Assembly: GCA_932521035.1 (NCBI GenBank)
Contig: OW051495.1
Coordinates: forward strand, 10,230,001-10,294,000
Direction: 5' to 3'
Length of the DNA stretch: 64,000 nt
Source of the DNA: Oscheius dolichura
Lineage: Eukaryota > Nematoda > Chromadorea > Rhabditida > Rhabditidae
The notes beneath the pieces are model-generated. The model made no database searches. It saw nothing but the letters and a program-made list of their open reading frames with translations, and had not been told where the DNA came from. Shown here piece after piece: positions 1 to 12,949 of the stretch. A program made the translations under genes and the position numbers. Numbering within the stretch: position 1 is the stretch's first letter; each line of letters begins with the position of its first letter.

Positions 1-3000
1 TTGATTCATGTTTTGGGTCAATAAAAATTTAACGAGGTGATTTGAATGATGATTTGGATAGCAGGACAGAGAAGGTGGGAAAGGCGAAGAAGACGATCGG
101 CACATCTTTTCCATTTTTTACGGGAGAGGCCCCTCAGAAAACAGTGAAAGTGAGAAGAACATCGGGGACAATTATTTTGCGGTTTGCCCCCGCTCCGTCA
201 AGCTGGCAAAAGGTGGCAGTTGTCTTCACGGAGAGGAGCGAGGATGACGACCAAATAACCATAACAAATTTGCCACTTGTTCCGACGGATAATTGTCGGC
301 CAAGGTGTCGTTACCGGCTGTGGATTAGGCAGAGTATCGTATTTCAGACGAAAGGGAAAACCTAGGTGATCGCTTGTACTCTTAGAAGAGAATCTAGCTG
401 GTCTTTGAGAAAAACTGGAAGGTGTACAGAAAAAGAAAGTTAAAAAAGGTTACTTACTGGAGATAAGTCTCGGAACGACTACGCACAATAAAAATAAAGG
501 GGCAGACAGGCAAATTCGACGGTTTTTGGACCAGTGAATAAAATCCAGGTTTACCACAAGAGCATACAAGAAAAAAGGAAGCAGGTGGCACTTCCTGAGA
601 GAAGAAATTGCTCTTAAACGAAAAAAAAGGAAGGTGATTTCTAGGATTACAAGTTCGGAGGGGAAAAGCCGGGGTGTGTGACGACTCTGATACAATTGTA
701 ATAGGACACCAAAACAGTGACAACACGTATAATCGACAGCTTTGCAGAAGCAAAAAACTTGGAAAATAGAGAAAGGGATGGATTGGTACCAAAGTTTGAC
801 TGAAGAATATCTCGTTTCTCTATTTTACAGGTGTTCAGGAATGGCTGAGTAAAAACGTTGGCTATCGCTCAAAGAAAAATTTAAAATTGATGTTCTCCCA
901 CTCAAAAAGATCAATTCCTTCCCCCCGGGCTCTGGAAGTAATAAAAAAGAAGAAAAGACGAGGGGGATTATGACGCCAGATGTGACATTTTTCTTAGTTG
1001 GAAACAATTTGTAGCATGAAGCTGACGGAGACAGAGACTGAGTCTACCCCCCGCTCTCTAGGATGACTCACACGAAAACATTTCCATCCCCGTTGTACGG
1101 ACACACACAAGCAGAACAGACCGTGTGAGAGCATACTGGCTGACGGGGACAGTCGATCACTGTTGCTGTGACTTCGGCAAATATTTTGAACCGGGAGACA
1201 ACGCCTGGCTCTATTTGAAAATCATCCATTTCCCAGACATTTTTGCCGGTTTGACGTGGTTTGGGAGAGGTGAGCTCGTCTTATCAGGTCTCTCTCGCGG
1301 TCTCTCTTTTCTAGCCACAATAGGAGGCAATATTCGAACACACACTCATGCAAATACCAGGGACGAGACGGTCGATTGATCGTCCGAGAGGTGAGGAGGC
1401 AGACCATCACCCGGCATTGGCTTCAATTGGCTCAGGAGAGGAAGACGAGGAAGAACAATAACAAAAAAAACAGAGAAGAGGCACAGGGGGATGAGTGATA
1501 ATGAGCAAAACTGTCTCTGATAACTGGAAGCAAAAAAGGCCAATAAATTTCGGGACAGATTGTAAAAGTTTAAACACGGAATTGTCGGTGTTTGTCAAAA
1601 ACGGAAGATGATATCATTTCCCCCGGCAGAAGGAGGAAATGTTTAGATTTGATCATAGGCGCCAATGATTCGAGATGCTCGAAATGTCGTAGAAAATGAC
1701 AAGGAGAAGGAAAATACTGTCACATGGACCGGGAATAACAATAAAGCACTGCTCACAATCCATTGAGGAGAAGACTGATCCCAAAAAAAAGCGGGCAATT
1801 TCAGCCAACAGATGGTTACAGACTGATCACCCCGAAATTTGCGACCTGCCCAGCCCAAACGGCTCTCACTTTCGCCTTCTTCTACTTTTAGCCCCGGCTC
1901 TCTCCCTACAAACAGACGACGTAATTTGTTTGACCGGAAATTCACCACATTAGAAGAAGCCTCCGTCGACTGATCTTTCCCTCCTGCTCCGTGGACCCTA
2001 AGACCTCTGGGAGAGAGGAAAAGTTTCATATTACGAGGCCGTAGGAACTTATCCCTGCTCCTCGAAAAAAGACTCCAACAAAACGTTTGCCATAATCTCT
2101 TTTGGAGAGAGAGTGAGAGGGAGGACACACGCGGCAAGGTAAACACGGCCTATTCCAGAAATGGATCAGCTGGTTTTTTTTGGGATATTTAAAAGTATTG
2201 AAATTGAACTTGAATAAAGGAGGGAATGGGGGATATAATACTTACCAACCGCCATTGCGGACTGCTGCTTTTCCTGATGAGATGACACCGGTTCGGCTGG
2301 CAGAGTCCCCTCTCTCGTTCTCTCTGACTGTGAGCGCGCGCCCGTTGACAAAACGGCACAGACGAAATTGCGCCCTCACGTAGACTACGCCCACCCCCTC
2401 CTGGTAGTTGTGGTTTCGGCCTCGGGGGGAGTCTTTTTTGGGAAAGAGAATGACGGGAGAAGGGAAAATATGTTCTGTCCACACGGAATTGTGAGGAAAG
2501 GAGCAAGGAAGAACAATGGCTGGGGGGTTTAAAGAACCGCGAACAGATCTCGTACAAATTGAACGAAACAACAATAAATCCGGTCAAGACGAAGACTTCA
2601 AGGTTCAGCTAATTGGATGTTTGGGACGCCAGGAGGAATTATTGGACTGGATGAAAACAGGAAGGTTGGAAAGGGGGCTTACAGAGAGAGAGAGAGAGAT
2701 GTTAGCCCCCCTGAAGAGCCGTGCCCTTTAGTTTTTCCCTCTCAAAACATTAGAGAAACGCACATCTCTTGACAATGTTTTTATCTCTTTACGAGGCCGT
2801 AAAAAACGGATGGCGACATGCTCAAGAAAATCTTACGGTCAACAGTCAAAGGATCAAGGGGGCGAGAAGGGGAAGAGCAGACGATCATTGAGCAATGAGG
2901 AGCTGCCGTCCACAAATGCGGCTCTTTCCTGTCCTTTACGGGGCAAATATATCCATTATGAAGAGCACTTTGTATTTACAGAAGTCGGCTGGTAGTCAAG

Positions 3001-6000
3001 CAGAAAATTATCATAATTCTACAGAATTCCGAATGGAAAACGGAGCGACAAACAGGAAATCGGGGAAGAAGCTGGAAGATTGCTTGTTTCATACTACCAG
3101 CTGATTCTTTCCGTGCTTTACGAAGAAATAAGAAGAAATGAAAACAGAACTATTCGTCCGGTGGGCGAAAAGTGAACAGTATGAGAGCCAACTCTTGAAC
3201 GAAGGCAAACAACACTGCGCAGGGACAGAAAAACTACATGTCGGAGGTAGCTAATTGAGACGAGGAAGGAGGTGATAGTGGCTGGGATTCAGTAGTAAAG
3301 GGAAGGGCGGCGGCTACCAGTTGACCGGGGGAGGGGGATATCTGGACACGGGGAGAGGAGGGCACGAGACAAAAAGCGCCGGACTGTTGATTGCCCGTGA
3401 ATTATACAGCAAGTGGCGCGTGAATAGCCGGGGGGATAAAAAGGGAAGAGGAACGGATTCGGAATGGAACAGAGCCCTGAACAGGAGACGTCACACCGGG
3501 AAATATTCATGCAAAGGGTTCGTTTGAAACTCGAGCTCGAAAAGTAAAAAGTGGCAAACTTGACACCTTCCAATATCCACTGTTCCAAACTAGAAAAAGA
3601 GCGGGTAATGCATTTGGAAGAGAGAAAGAAGGAACAGGGACGGGAACATTGTAACCTCGGGTAAGAAAATATTTGTTTTGAGAGGAAGTGGCCTACAAGA
3701 TCTGTCAGTTCTGCTGATTGATGGGAACAAGAGGTTGGAAAAGCGAAGAAGAGCACAGGAAAACAAAAAACTGATCAGATCACAGGAAATGGCATTTCCC
3801 TCAGCTGGACCCACAGCTGGGCTGTAAAAGAAAGTGTGACCATGGTCGGGCCCTAATCGTCCTAATAGCCCAAGTAGCGGCACCCTAAATAGTCCTACGA
3901 GTTCCATTAGAGTAGCAGCTACCGTATTTCTAGAGAATAATATATATCTCCATAGAGTAAATATCCCAGCCGAGTCCGAAAATGCGTGAGAAATCGAGAT
4001 AAATACCCTCCATATGGACTCTGACTCATCCCTGCCGAATATTTTTATACTCTTCCCTCTGGCGTGTCGGCAATTTTTTAGAGTGTACCCAATAAACGCG
4101 ACCGGAGATCGTCAGAAATTCATAGTTTACGGGTTGTGTTGAGCAGTTTGCAATCGGGGAGAAGAAGGAGCGAACCTCTGTTCTCCCCCCTCACTGCAAT
4201 CAAGAAACAATACATCATCATCTGTCCATTCCCCGGCCTCGAAAATGAGACAGAGCCTCTCCATATGGAAAAAGAAGAGAGGAGGGAAAGTGACGTTGAG
4301 AGAAGAATGTGGAGAATGGATCCGGCTGTTTCTTTTCTCCTCCAAAGCTCAAAGTTTATTGGTCAACTATTCGAGAAAATTGGATGTCAGCGATGGATGG
4401 AGGAACAGCAGCGTGTGCGTGTGTGTGTGGCAACACATGAAATTTGAGACCGGGTTAAAACTTTTGGAATGTTAGAGGGATTTGCAAAGAGCGAGAGAAC
4501 TCCGACTTTTGGAAATTAAAAAAGTTGACGTCTTGTCAATTGTTCCGGGGAGAGGATGTCTCTCGCTCTTTAAAAGAGATAAATCTGGGAATAATTGCCT
4601 CAAAGAGGGAGAGAGGGAGAAAGAGCTCAATGAGCGTCAATCTGGAGCAGAACCCGTTAATCTAATAAAATCTTCTATATTCTCTTTTGAAAAGGATCTT
4701 CTTGGAAAAGAACAGAGACAGGATAAAGCAAACACGAATTTTTCAAGAAGAAGAAAAAGAAAATGCTCAAAGATTCACTGGTCTCTGCAAGGGAGAGGAG
4801 TCGAGGAAATGGCACCCGCCGTTCCCTCGTTGCGTCAGGGAATGATCAAGAAGAAGCGTGGGATTTGTGCGAATTTTAAATATTTCTTCGTAGGGAACGG
4901 GAACGCTCAAAGGGAACACCTAGAGGGAGAACAATGTGTGCCGAACTATGAGGGGATTTGGCAGGTTCGCCCCCGACCCGTCTCGTCTCTGTGTGCCATG
5001 CATTAGGAGGGCCGACGCTTTTTTGCAATGAGTGCGACACATTAGTTTTGCGGGGCTGACGGTCAGCCGAGGAGTGGACAAAACAGCGCGTCTTCCCCTG
5101 TCCTCCTCCTCCCTCGCTTCTTACCAGACTCAGACCAGCTGGAGGCCATTTATCTTGCCTCTTTTAGAGAGAACGCGAGTGAAACACCGTTCTATACAAA
5201 TTGCACGGGGCCATCTCTGCTGCCCTCCAAAACAAGTGGAGATTATGCAAATGAACTCACATGACAGGTCGGCTGCCGGCTGGTGACACCACCGGGATGA
5301 CCTCATAATCGAGGGAACGTCGTCCAGATGGATGTCGCCGGGTGGACTCCGGTAAATACCCAACGGCATTACAGCCGACGAGAGGTGAGGCGAGGGTGTA
5401 ACACGTGTACGCGGAGCTCCCTTATCTTTTAGGTTGGCGAGAGTGACCCCTGGGGCAATGACGGGGGGAAATGATTAGAGAAGGGGAAAACGTAAGCAAC
5501 ACAGCAGAGGCGGAGGAGGTATCAATTTGTATCGTGTCTCTGTTTTTAGAAGGGCAGGAGACCAGGGCTGACCTTTGTGAGCAATGAAAGAGAAAGGAAC
5601 CAGAAAAGAATAAGCTGTTAGAGTCATTAGAGCTCAAATTTGTGGAAACATGGATGTTTTGAATAACAGAAACAAAAGGATGGCCGTCTCTAACTGCCAG
5701 AAATACCACTTTTCCAATGGGAGATTCAATTATTGGCTCGTCTATCCAGTTTTCAGAGAAAACTGATCCCGATAGCCTGAAGTTTCAAAGAGCGGACCAA
5801 AAAACAAAGACAAATTTCAAATTGACTCTTCCTTTTTTACCTCCGAAATGACAATGATGGAAGAGACAGCTTTGTCAGAAGGAATCTGGTGAAAAGCGGG
5901 GAGAAGTAGAGAAAGACCGGAGGAAACAAGGTGGAACAAGGCGATGACAGTTCGGCGCTCCGTTTTCCCCGAAATCCCGCGCATTACTCATTTGTTGGCT

Positions 6001-7850
6001 GTTATAATCCAAGAATATCTCCTCGACTACGCTACTGTTGAGTCCAGACAAATAATGTACTTATCAGTATCACCCGGGAACCCTCTCTTTGCCCCCGGTC
6101 TGTTGTCTCCTCTACTCGGCTACCATTAGTCACCATCTCGCCGCCACACCCTGTTGCCCCCCTCAAAAGAAACAGAGAAATCGTTTTGGATATGCCTGAT
6201 TTGCTTTTCTACGTGTTCCCTATCGCCAATAATTCATAGTTGACACGGGGCAGAGAGGGAGAGAGAGTGAGTGAGCAACTGGCGGCAGGTCAATTGTGAC
6301 TGAGGACCGGGGAAGGGCCAACTGGACACAATAAGAAGCCATTGCGGCACAGATCAAAGATTGTCCTGGCCTTTCCAGCTGTTTCTGGCCAGTGAAGAAG
6401 AAGCGGCAATTAGACGGTCGCCGAAAGACAGGACATCGAAATTTCGACAACTTCTCGACAGTGGTAGCACTCAAGAGCAAAAGCAAACAGATTTTTTCAA
6501 AGCTGTTAGTTTTTGGCGTGGGGTCTGTCAGCTGGAGAGCGAAAGAGGGAGATCTCTATTGTTTTAGCTGGGAGAACACATCGGAAATCGAGTGGAGAAG
6601 ACGTAGGGAGGCAAAAAATCTGGGAAACACTGGGACTTGAGGGGGAAACTGTTGGGAAATGTGTGTTTCTCGACTGAAAGAGGGAGAAAAAGTGACTATA
6701 CTGTCAAGTGGACGGTGGTGGGGTCTAGACCCTCTTGGGAAATTTCACTGCCTCTATCTTAAAAGGAGCCGAAAAGTTTACGACAAACCGGGGCTGTCCC
6801 CCTTCAGTAGGATTAAGAGCCCGTGGGAAAGTTGCAAACAACGAGACGCCCACTTCACGGACTCGGAAAAGCGGAAGATTATCTTGTCCGGAAGAACACA
6901 AATGAGTCATTTTTCGGACAAGTGGTTTGTAGGGAGAAGGAGAGATACTTTGAATTATTTAGGGGGTGTGACCAGAGGGCGAGAACCAGAATGAGTCCTT
7001 TTTCACTTTGCAGAGACGCCCAGAACAAGGAACTGCCATTTTCGTGTTTGATAACGATTAAAAGCAACGGGAATTCTAGTTTTTGGCCGGGGGTTAACGT
7101 CTTCTAGAGTCAAAATTGACTGGAAAGACCAGAGATTTGACAAGACCACCCCGAAGAATAAGAGGTTTTTGATACCCGCCTCGTGTTTTTGACTGAATTC
7201 ATCTGGGAGAATCCGGGGGTTATTTGTCAAACAAAAACTTTCATTCAAAATGGGATACAGATGCCCCTCCAGGGAGCTGGTGAGGTACGTATTGGTCAAA
7301 AATTGTATGTCGACTCGTGAAGAGAGTATCTTTCTATGGGGCGAGGACTGGTTTCGCTCTCTCGCTCGATCTCGTCCTTTTTACCTAAGAAAAGGTCAAC
7401 CCTGACTCATTTCCTCTTATTGGCAGAACGTCAGAACACGCGAATAATCCTATTAAGAGCTGATAAGACTCCCCAGAGGGGGAAGTGGGGGTTTAGCGAG
7501 AAAAAAAAAGACGGAGGGATTTATTGCCCTTCTTCTCCTTTGAAGGAGGAAGAAGGAAGTTGATTGTTTTATGGAGGAAAGAACTAAACAGCTGGAAGAA
7601 TGTGGGCCAGTTCAGCGGGAGCGAGACAGTCAAAGTCTAACATGAGGAAACATGACCGCCGAGAGGGGATTAATCCCCTACTACCAACCCTTTAACGAGA
7701 ACAGATGGACCTGGTTTTTCTTGACGAGACACTAACATCACCATAAACCTTACTGTATGGAACTTTTTAAGACCGATAACTTTGAGACTGGACGCATCAG
7801 CGGCCGATTTCCGCTGAATCATTCTTTGGTAATTCCTTCAAAAGGCCTCT
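1..7850. other. gene-free, purine-rich stretch
   Basis: I found no convincing gene here. Many open frames of 60-170 codons exist on both strands, but none shows a recognisable domain, a coherent exon chain with matching phases, or similarity to anything else in the window. The + strand is visibly rich in G and A over most of the region, including a short GA run near 2680-2700, and there is a GT run near 4410-4430. Such composition keeps frames open by chance. The stretch could be a very large intron, a regulatory region, or noncoding sequence next to an unseen gene to the left. Short exons of a gene with large introns could be missed. Confidence 0.5.
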
Positions 7851-9319
7851 TTATTTCTTATGAAGTAGCTGATTGTCCGAACTTGAAGTTGGGAATTCTT
7901 GAATGATGCCACTGACTTCCTGTATCTTGATCCATTCCACCGGGTAGTAGTCCTCCTGGACCATATGATTTTGGACCTGCAATTTCAGTTTATTTAGCCC
8001 TTCTTCAGTATTTTTACCGCATCAGTAGTTGTTTGAATATCTCTGTAGTAGACCCGGAATCCCTTAGAAAAATAACCCATAAAGAAGCCAAAGGTCGAAG
8101 AGGGGGCTGTAAGCAACACGACATCGCAGTGCCCAGTTGACATGGCCAAATCAGCTCCGGGAGAATTCCTCATGATCGTTACTTGAGGAAAACCTAGAAA
8201 AAGACATTGCACCCCCATTACAACCATGGTATGGTACCAGCAAAGGTGAGAGTATTCCAAGAGGGGTCATCTCCGAAGACCAAAACACCCACATTCTCAT
8301 GAATGGCTTGATCTGTAAATTCCCAATGTTTCCCTCAACAAATAGTTGCTCAACCCACATTTAATCATTAAATACATCAGCGCGTTTGAGGAGAAATTAG
8401 CGTCAGACGCCTCATGGAACCGGTCGGTCACATAGTCTTCCCGTCTTGTGTGAGCACAAATCCTGAAAAGAGCCCCCCTTTCCATTGCCTAACAAAGACC
8501 CTTACATAAAGCTCCTCCTATTTTGAAACTGTTGAGGAAAGACGATTTCAGCTTCTCTCTGTGGTAGTTTATTCGGCTGGAGCCACTCTCTTATGTTCTT
8601 TCTCAAGTGGTCAAAATATTTGTAACTCTGGAAAAGGAGCCAAGAGATTGTTTAGGCTGGAGGAAAAACAAACTTGGAAGTAGTCGCCTTGCAGAACAAC
8701 ATACGCGTTTGCGATTTTCTTGAGTCTCTTGGGGTCGTCGAAGACGCAACAGCTTTCCTTATTGAAAGAGATGATCGTTTCTGAAACCTAAAAGAGAAAT
8801 TGTATTGCTGTATCGTTTTTAATGAAGAGCAACCCCAATAAAAAGAAAAGGGGAATAGCTGTGGGACAGTGGTGCACGTGAAAGGACGAAAAAAGCCATA
8901 AACCTACATTCCAATAGACGACGCTAAACTGTTCTTGCAACCTTGGGAAAAGTTCGTGAATATGGGCCATTTTATGGAGTACTTCTTTATTGTCTACCTT
9001 GATGTACGGGTAACGGTTTAGTTGATCAGCGATTCCAAGAATAGATAGCAATTCGAACAGCTGGTTGCCTGGAAGCCATACTTTTATGGCTTACCAGCTT
9101 GCCTTACCTAGGCCTCCTTTCATTCCCGTCTCATAAGTAGAGGAGAGGTAGCCTTTCCTTGGAAAGAAGGGACTTCTTTTAGAAATATGTCTTGCGGGGG
9201 ATTCATCAATGTAAGCACTGGTCAAAATACAGGAACAGACTGTAAAATGAAGTGTTAATGGCTAAAAATGGTGGATTCCAACCTGCGAAGAAGAGGAGAA
9301 GCAGAAATGGCAGCTCCAT
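7851..9319 (-). CDS. GT11-type alpha-1,2-fucosyltransferase-like protein (copy A)
   Basis: The gene has several exons. Translation starts at 9319 with a hydrophobic leader (MELPFLLLLFF), which suggests a Golgi or secretory signal anchor. The next exons carry the GT11 N-terminal signature GLGNQLFELLSILGIADQL, then a region with PYIKVDN matching copy B. The exon around 8300-8485 has HTRREDYVTDRFHE, corresponding to the HxRRxDY motif that binds GDP-fucose in this family. A later exon (about 8000-8160) has DVVLLTAPSSTFGFFMGYFS, the late SSTF-type motif. The last exon (QEDYYPVEWIKIQE) ends in TAA at 7851. From the family, it should add fucose in alpha-1,2 linkage to glycans in the Golgi. Copy B at 12950-14538 is similar throughout. 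Exact exon edges in the middle are not all resolved. Confidence 0.8.
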
Positions 9320-9743
9320 TGCGCAGCGCTATGAAACAAAAGGCGAGAGAGGGCTTACGCTGCGTTTGTCCTTAGTTGGTCAAAGTGTGTCCTTGATAGT
9401 TTTTGTGGCGCATTAGTGACCTCGTAATTTTATGGGTGATATGGTTTCAGCCGAGATCGATGCCTTTTATGCGTTTTTGAGGGGGTCTTCTTCATATCTT
9501 TTTGCTGGAGATTTCGACCAACTATATCTTGCCCTCTCAACAGATTTCTAAGATCAGTTAGAGAGCGGAGTTAGTAAAAGTTAAGATAAGTTTTGATCAC
9601 GGACAATTAAAAGTGCCTTTCATCACTGTCAATGCCGCCGGCAGGTCGGCGCCTGCCCGATTTCGCACTAGTGAAAAAGGAAATCTTAGAAAAGTGAAGA
9701 TATTTTAGTAAAGGACATTTTATCATCAGATTATGACCAATAT
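9320..9743. other. intergenic spacer between two minus-strand genes
   Basis: No gene is seen. A short GC-rich inverted repeat lies near 9635-9655, with arms GGCAGG and CCTGCC around a six-base loop. It could be a terminator-like or incidental hairpin. Confidence 0.4.
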
Positions 9744-12741
9744 TTATGAGGTTAAATCAGCCCGTATGGATGCAACACTCCGTGAGCGAACCATTGAATG
9801 AACGACATTCGACGTCTTCTTCTGCGGTCTTCTTATGAAGACCCACCCGAAGCAAGCGTCTCTATATGGCTTGTAATTCAACATATACACGACCATTGCG
9901 GCTGGGAATAGACACATTCCAGCGACGATTATCATATGCATAAAGTCTGACAGATGTTATTGACGGGATCGCAGTTGAAAGATCTGTTACCTGCCCTGTA
10001 GGAATTAGTCATTAGGAGGAAGACAACCGCCGGAATGAGGACACCGAGTCCTGCAAAGATTACCAGACTCTAAAAGGGCAGGTGAAATGTGTACCATCGT
10101 TTAACCGTTACTCACCATTGAGGCAAGAGCTATGAATAGAGATCGCTGATGTTGTCTGCTCCTCTCCGAAGTGTGTACCATCCTTTTATGAGTATAGTAG
10201 AAGATCATAGCAGTGCATAGGACAATAAGGCCGAGACCAAGGAGTGAAGCAGTGAGCAGTAGTAGAACAATCACCGTAGCGAAGGGATTGTCGTTGCCAA
10301 AACGGACGACAAGCACATTGTCGGACATGAAATCCTCATAATAGACGAGATATTCTTGGAGCAGTTCTGTTTTAAGTTTTGTCTGATTCTCGTAGGTCAA
10401 AGCAGCGTAGAATAGAGGAACAGGCAGAACGATGTCAATCACTCCATAGATCGAAAAATATAGCAGACCACGGAGCAGTTTACTGTTGAATAAGTGCATT
10501 TTTGGCAGAATAGCATTCATTCGATAGTAGAAAAACGGAACGATTGCCGTTGCTTCTCCTAAAACAGGATGGGGAGAGGATCAGAACATACTAACCAATC
10601 ATAAGATTGACAATAAGAGATATTTGTAGAATGGGCGACACGCTGAAGTCACTGAGGATGCCAACAAACTTTGAAGCCACATAGGGCAAGTAGACCAGCG
10701 GGGTGGCGAAGAATATCACAAAGATATTGGCTACTTGAGCTCTAAATTACTATTATTAGAATTAGGCCGAAGCAGGTGGCAATTATCCTCTCCTAAACAT
10801 CCTCATAATTTTATTTCTGCTGCCCATTTCAGTTTGTCAAAATTCTGTCCGGAAGATTAAACAGCGCCTATTAAGATTGGTTCAAGGCTGGTAAAAACGG
10901 ATTGAAACGGTTAGAAGCGGCTTTACACGACCATTCATTGTTTCCCATCAAATGCCGCCGAAGGTCCGCCGCCAGGGCAGTGCTGCTAACCGTGTCGCCC
11001 GAGTTACTATTCCGTTGGTAGGAGAGAAACCCGCTGATGTGGTTGAGCACTATTCGAAGCTGGATGTCAAGCGGAAGCACGCGCTTTATGAGGGCCTCGT
11101 AGGACCGACGCGGATCCTGTGCAGTGGATTTCTAGAGAATCTTGACAAGAATCGAGTACCCGTTCCTATTCATGAAAATCATCGCGTCAAAGCTACCTCG
11201 GTAATTTAATCATTCCAGCTAATTTGGTACTTGACAATTTTTAGAACAAGCGCGGAGACGTGGAATATGTGCCAGCTACCTATGCCAAACTGGAAAGGGA
11301 CGATTACGTCATTTGGCAGGCTCCCACCAAGGAGAACATGGCCGCCTTCTGGCGCAAAGTTTGGCAGGACGGCGTCCAAATTATCGTCTGCATGAGCGAG
11401 ACCTTCAGTGCTACGGACCCGACAAAGTGCTATCCCTACTGGCCCACCAATGAGAAGGAGTCTCTCAACCTGCAAAACGGTCGGTACGTCATCAAATTGG
11501 AGAAGAAGCACATCGAAGACAAGTGCAAGGAGATGCTTGTCTATGAGCTCATGTTCACCAGTACGGATCCTGGAGACATGCCGACGGAGGGACCGCCCTC
11601 CGTTGGTGCATCGTCGGACGATGAGGACGGTAGCAGTGACAATGGCAAGCACTCCGTCGCCCTCTACCACTACCACAGCTGGCCGGAGGGCACCTGGCCC
11701 AATTCGGAATCTCTCGCCTCGTTCTTCCAGTCAATTGCTAAGAGAGAGGTAAGCAATCTGTTAGAAAGCAATACATTGTCTCTGGTTCAGGTGCAGATTA
11801 TGAGGAAAAGCAAGTGTGATCTACTGCCGCCGGTTGTAATCCAAGGATATAGCGGGCTTGGACGTGCCACTGTTGCATGGGTTGGAGCTATTCTTGGAAA
11901 AGACGTGGAGAAGAAGGACTGCTTCGACATCCCCGACCTCATCCACAGGTGTATCAAGCTTCGCCCCGGCGCTTTCTGCAACAAGCTCTACTACTTTGTC
12001 TCATTCGCTGTCGGCTTTCGTCAAGCTCAGCTGACGACATGGAGTGAGGGCGAAATCGATAAATGGACAGCCGAAATCGAAGCAGCCTACAAGCAGTACA
12101 AGTAGACGTTTCTGCATAAAAAGATACCATATGCACTTGTGTTATTTTACGATTAGATTGGCCTTTGATCATCGTACAACGTAGACGTGGATCTAATTAA
12201 TCAGTCTATGATAAAGAGATTACGCACTGCTTCTAGAAAGATGGTGCAGACTTCTGCAGAACTTTCCGGATTATAACGGCCAAGAGAGGTTCTACGCCTG
12301 TTCAAGGTTCATCTGGGAAGCGAGTGGCCGCTTTGGGTAGTTGTTTCACTACCCGGGTCCCCTACCGGAACGACTATAAAAGTGTCCGAGAAGTCGCTGG
12401 CTACCCGTTGCTCCAAACAAGTGAATTTTCTATCACCATAGGGTAGAGAAATAACTGTGTGGTGAGCTCTTGTTTAGCCAGATTGAAGTCATGCAACAAG
12501 TCCAAGATATCATAAACTCACATGGCTATATGATAAAGTAGCAGTCCTTTAAAAGTTTTAGACAGGCTCCGTGGGGACTTGTACACAATACAGTAGATGG
12601 ATACTGCAGTGCTGATTAGAGTTGCAGCTGCCAGACCCTACACTTTGCTTTAGTCATCGTCAAAGAACTCACTTTTAAACAAACAAAATAAAGGAGAGGG
12701 TGATTCCCAAAATAGGGATTGATATGCAGAGACGAGTTCAT
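9744..12741 (-). CDS. 7TM chemoreceptor, Str/Srh-superfamily type, with a gene nested in intron 2
   Basis: Six exons fit with matching phases: 12673-12741, 12522-12637, 10596-10741, 10116-10558, 9991-10069 and 9744-9946, giving 351 residues. Exons 1-2 encode TM1 (GLAAATLISTAVSIYCIVY) and the loop KSPRSLSKTFKG typical of Srh/Sri/Str receptors. Exon 3 continues TM2 (VANIFVIFFATPLVYLPYV). The last exon has LNYKPYRDACFG, the PYR-type motif after TM7. The start gives an extracellular N-terminus with an NSS glycosylation site. Length and topology match nematode chemosensory receptors on sensory cilia. Intron 2 (10742-12521, about 1.8 kb) is far longer than the others and contains a complete + strand phosphatase-like gene. 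The join across it depends on phase (AT|A) and on TM1/TM2 continuity, which both fit. Confidence 0.82.
10952..12105 (+). CDS. protein tyrosine phosphatase-like protein, predicted inactive (copy 1)
   Basis: Three exons (10952-11200, 11245-11748, 11791-12105) give 355 residues. The fold is a classical nematode PTP domain: NRVPVPIHENHRVK (substrate-loop region), DVEYVPATYAKLERDDYVIW, then QAPTKENMAAFWRKVWQDG, matching the usual QGPT...FWRMVW block. The WPD loop reads SWPEGTWP, with Glu for Asp. The signature loop reads VIQGYSGLGRATVAWVGAI where HCSAGxGR is expected, so the catalytic Cys is replaced by Gly while the Arg is kept. Classical phosphatase chemistry is therefore not expected. It may bind phosphotyrosine or be a scaffold; this is inference. 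Two GT...AG introns of 42-44 bp. The gene lies inside an intron of an antisense chemoreceptor gene. An inverted paralogue is at 62697-63857. Confidence 0.88.
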
Positions 12742-12949
12742 AACAAAGGATACGAGGAAAATGTTCGTATACGATAGCCGACTGACTGATTCGTTTGTTG
12801 CAAATCCAATAAACTTGTTATCGCCCGATTGTTAGACACGAGAAGTGATGTCTAGCAGGGAAATGGAAGGATATCCCATTGGAAATGCGGAGAGAACAGT
12901 CTTACGAAAATTTTAAGGACACACCTTTATAAAATCTTTATTCTAATTA

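Noticed and set aside
1643-2146. 167-codon minus-strand frame in the 5' gene-free region
   Set aside because: No domain, no paralogue and no exon chain; the composition of the region keeps frames open by chance.
4482-5006. 174-codon + strand frame
   Set aside because: Low-complexity Lys/Arg/Glu-rich translation of purine-rich DNA, with no start context or similarity that I can point to.
11206-11676. 156-codon minus frame opposite phosphatase-like copy 1
   Set aside because: Shadow of the real + strand exon, whose domain motifs are unambiguous.
12440-12560. In-frame TGA after the TM1 exon of the chemoreceptor, suggesting a pseudogene
   Set aside because: The GTGAG containing the TGA is a good donor, and the intron model joins in phase to TM2 at 10741, so no stop is read.
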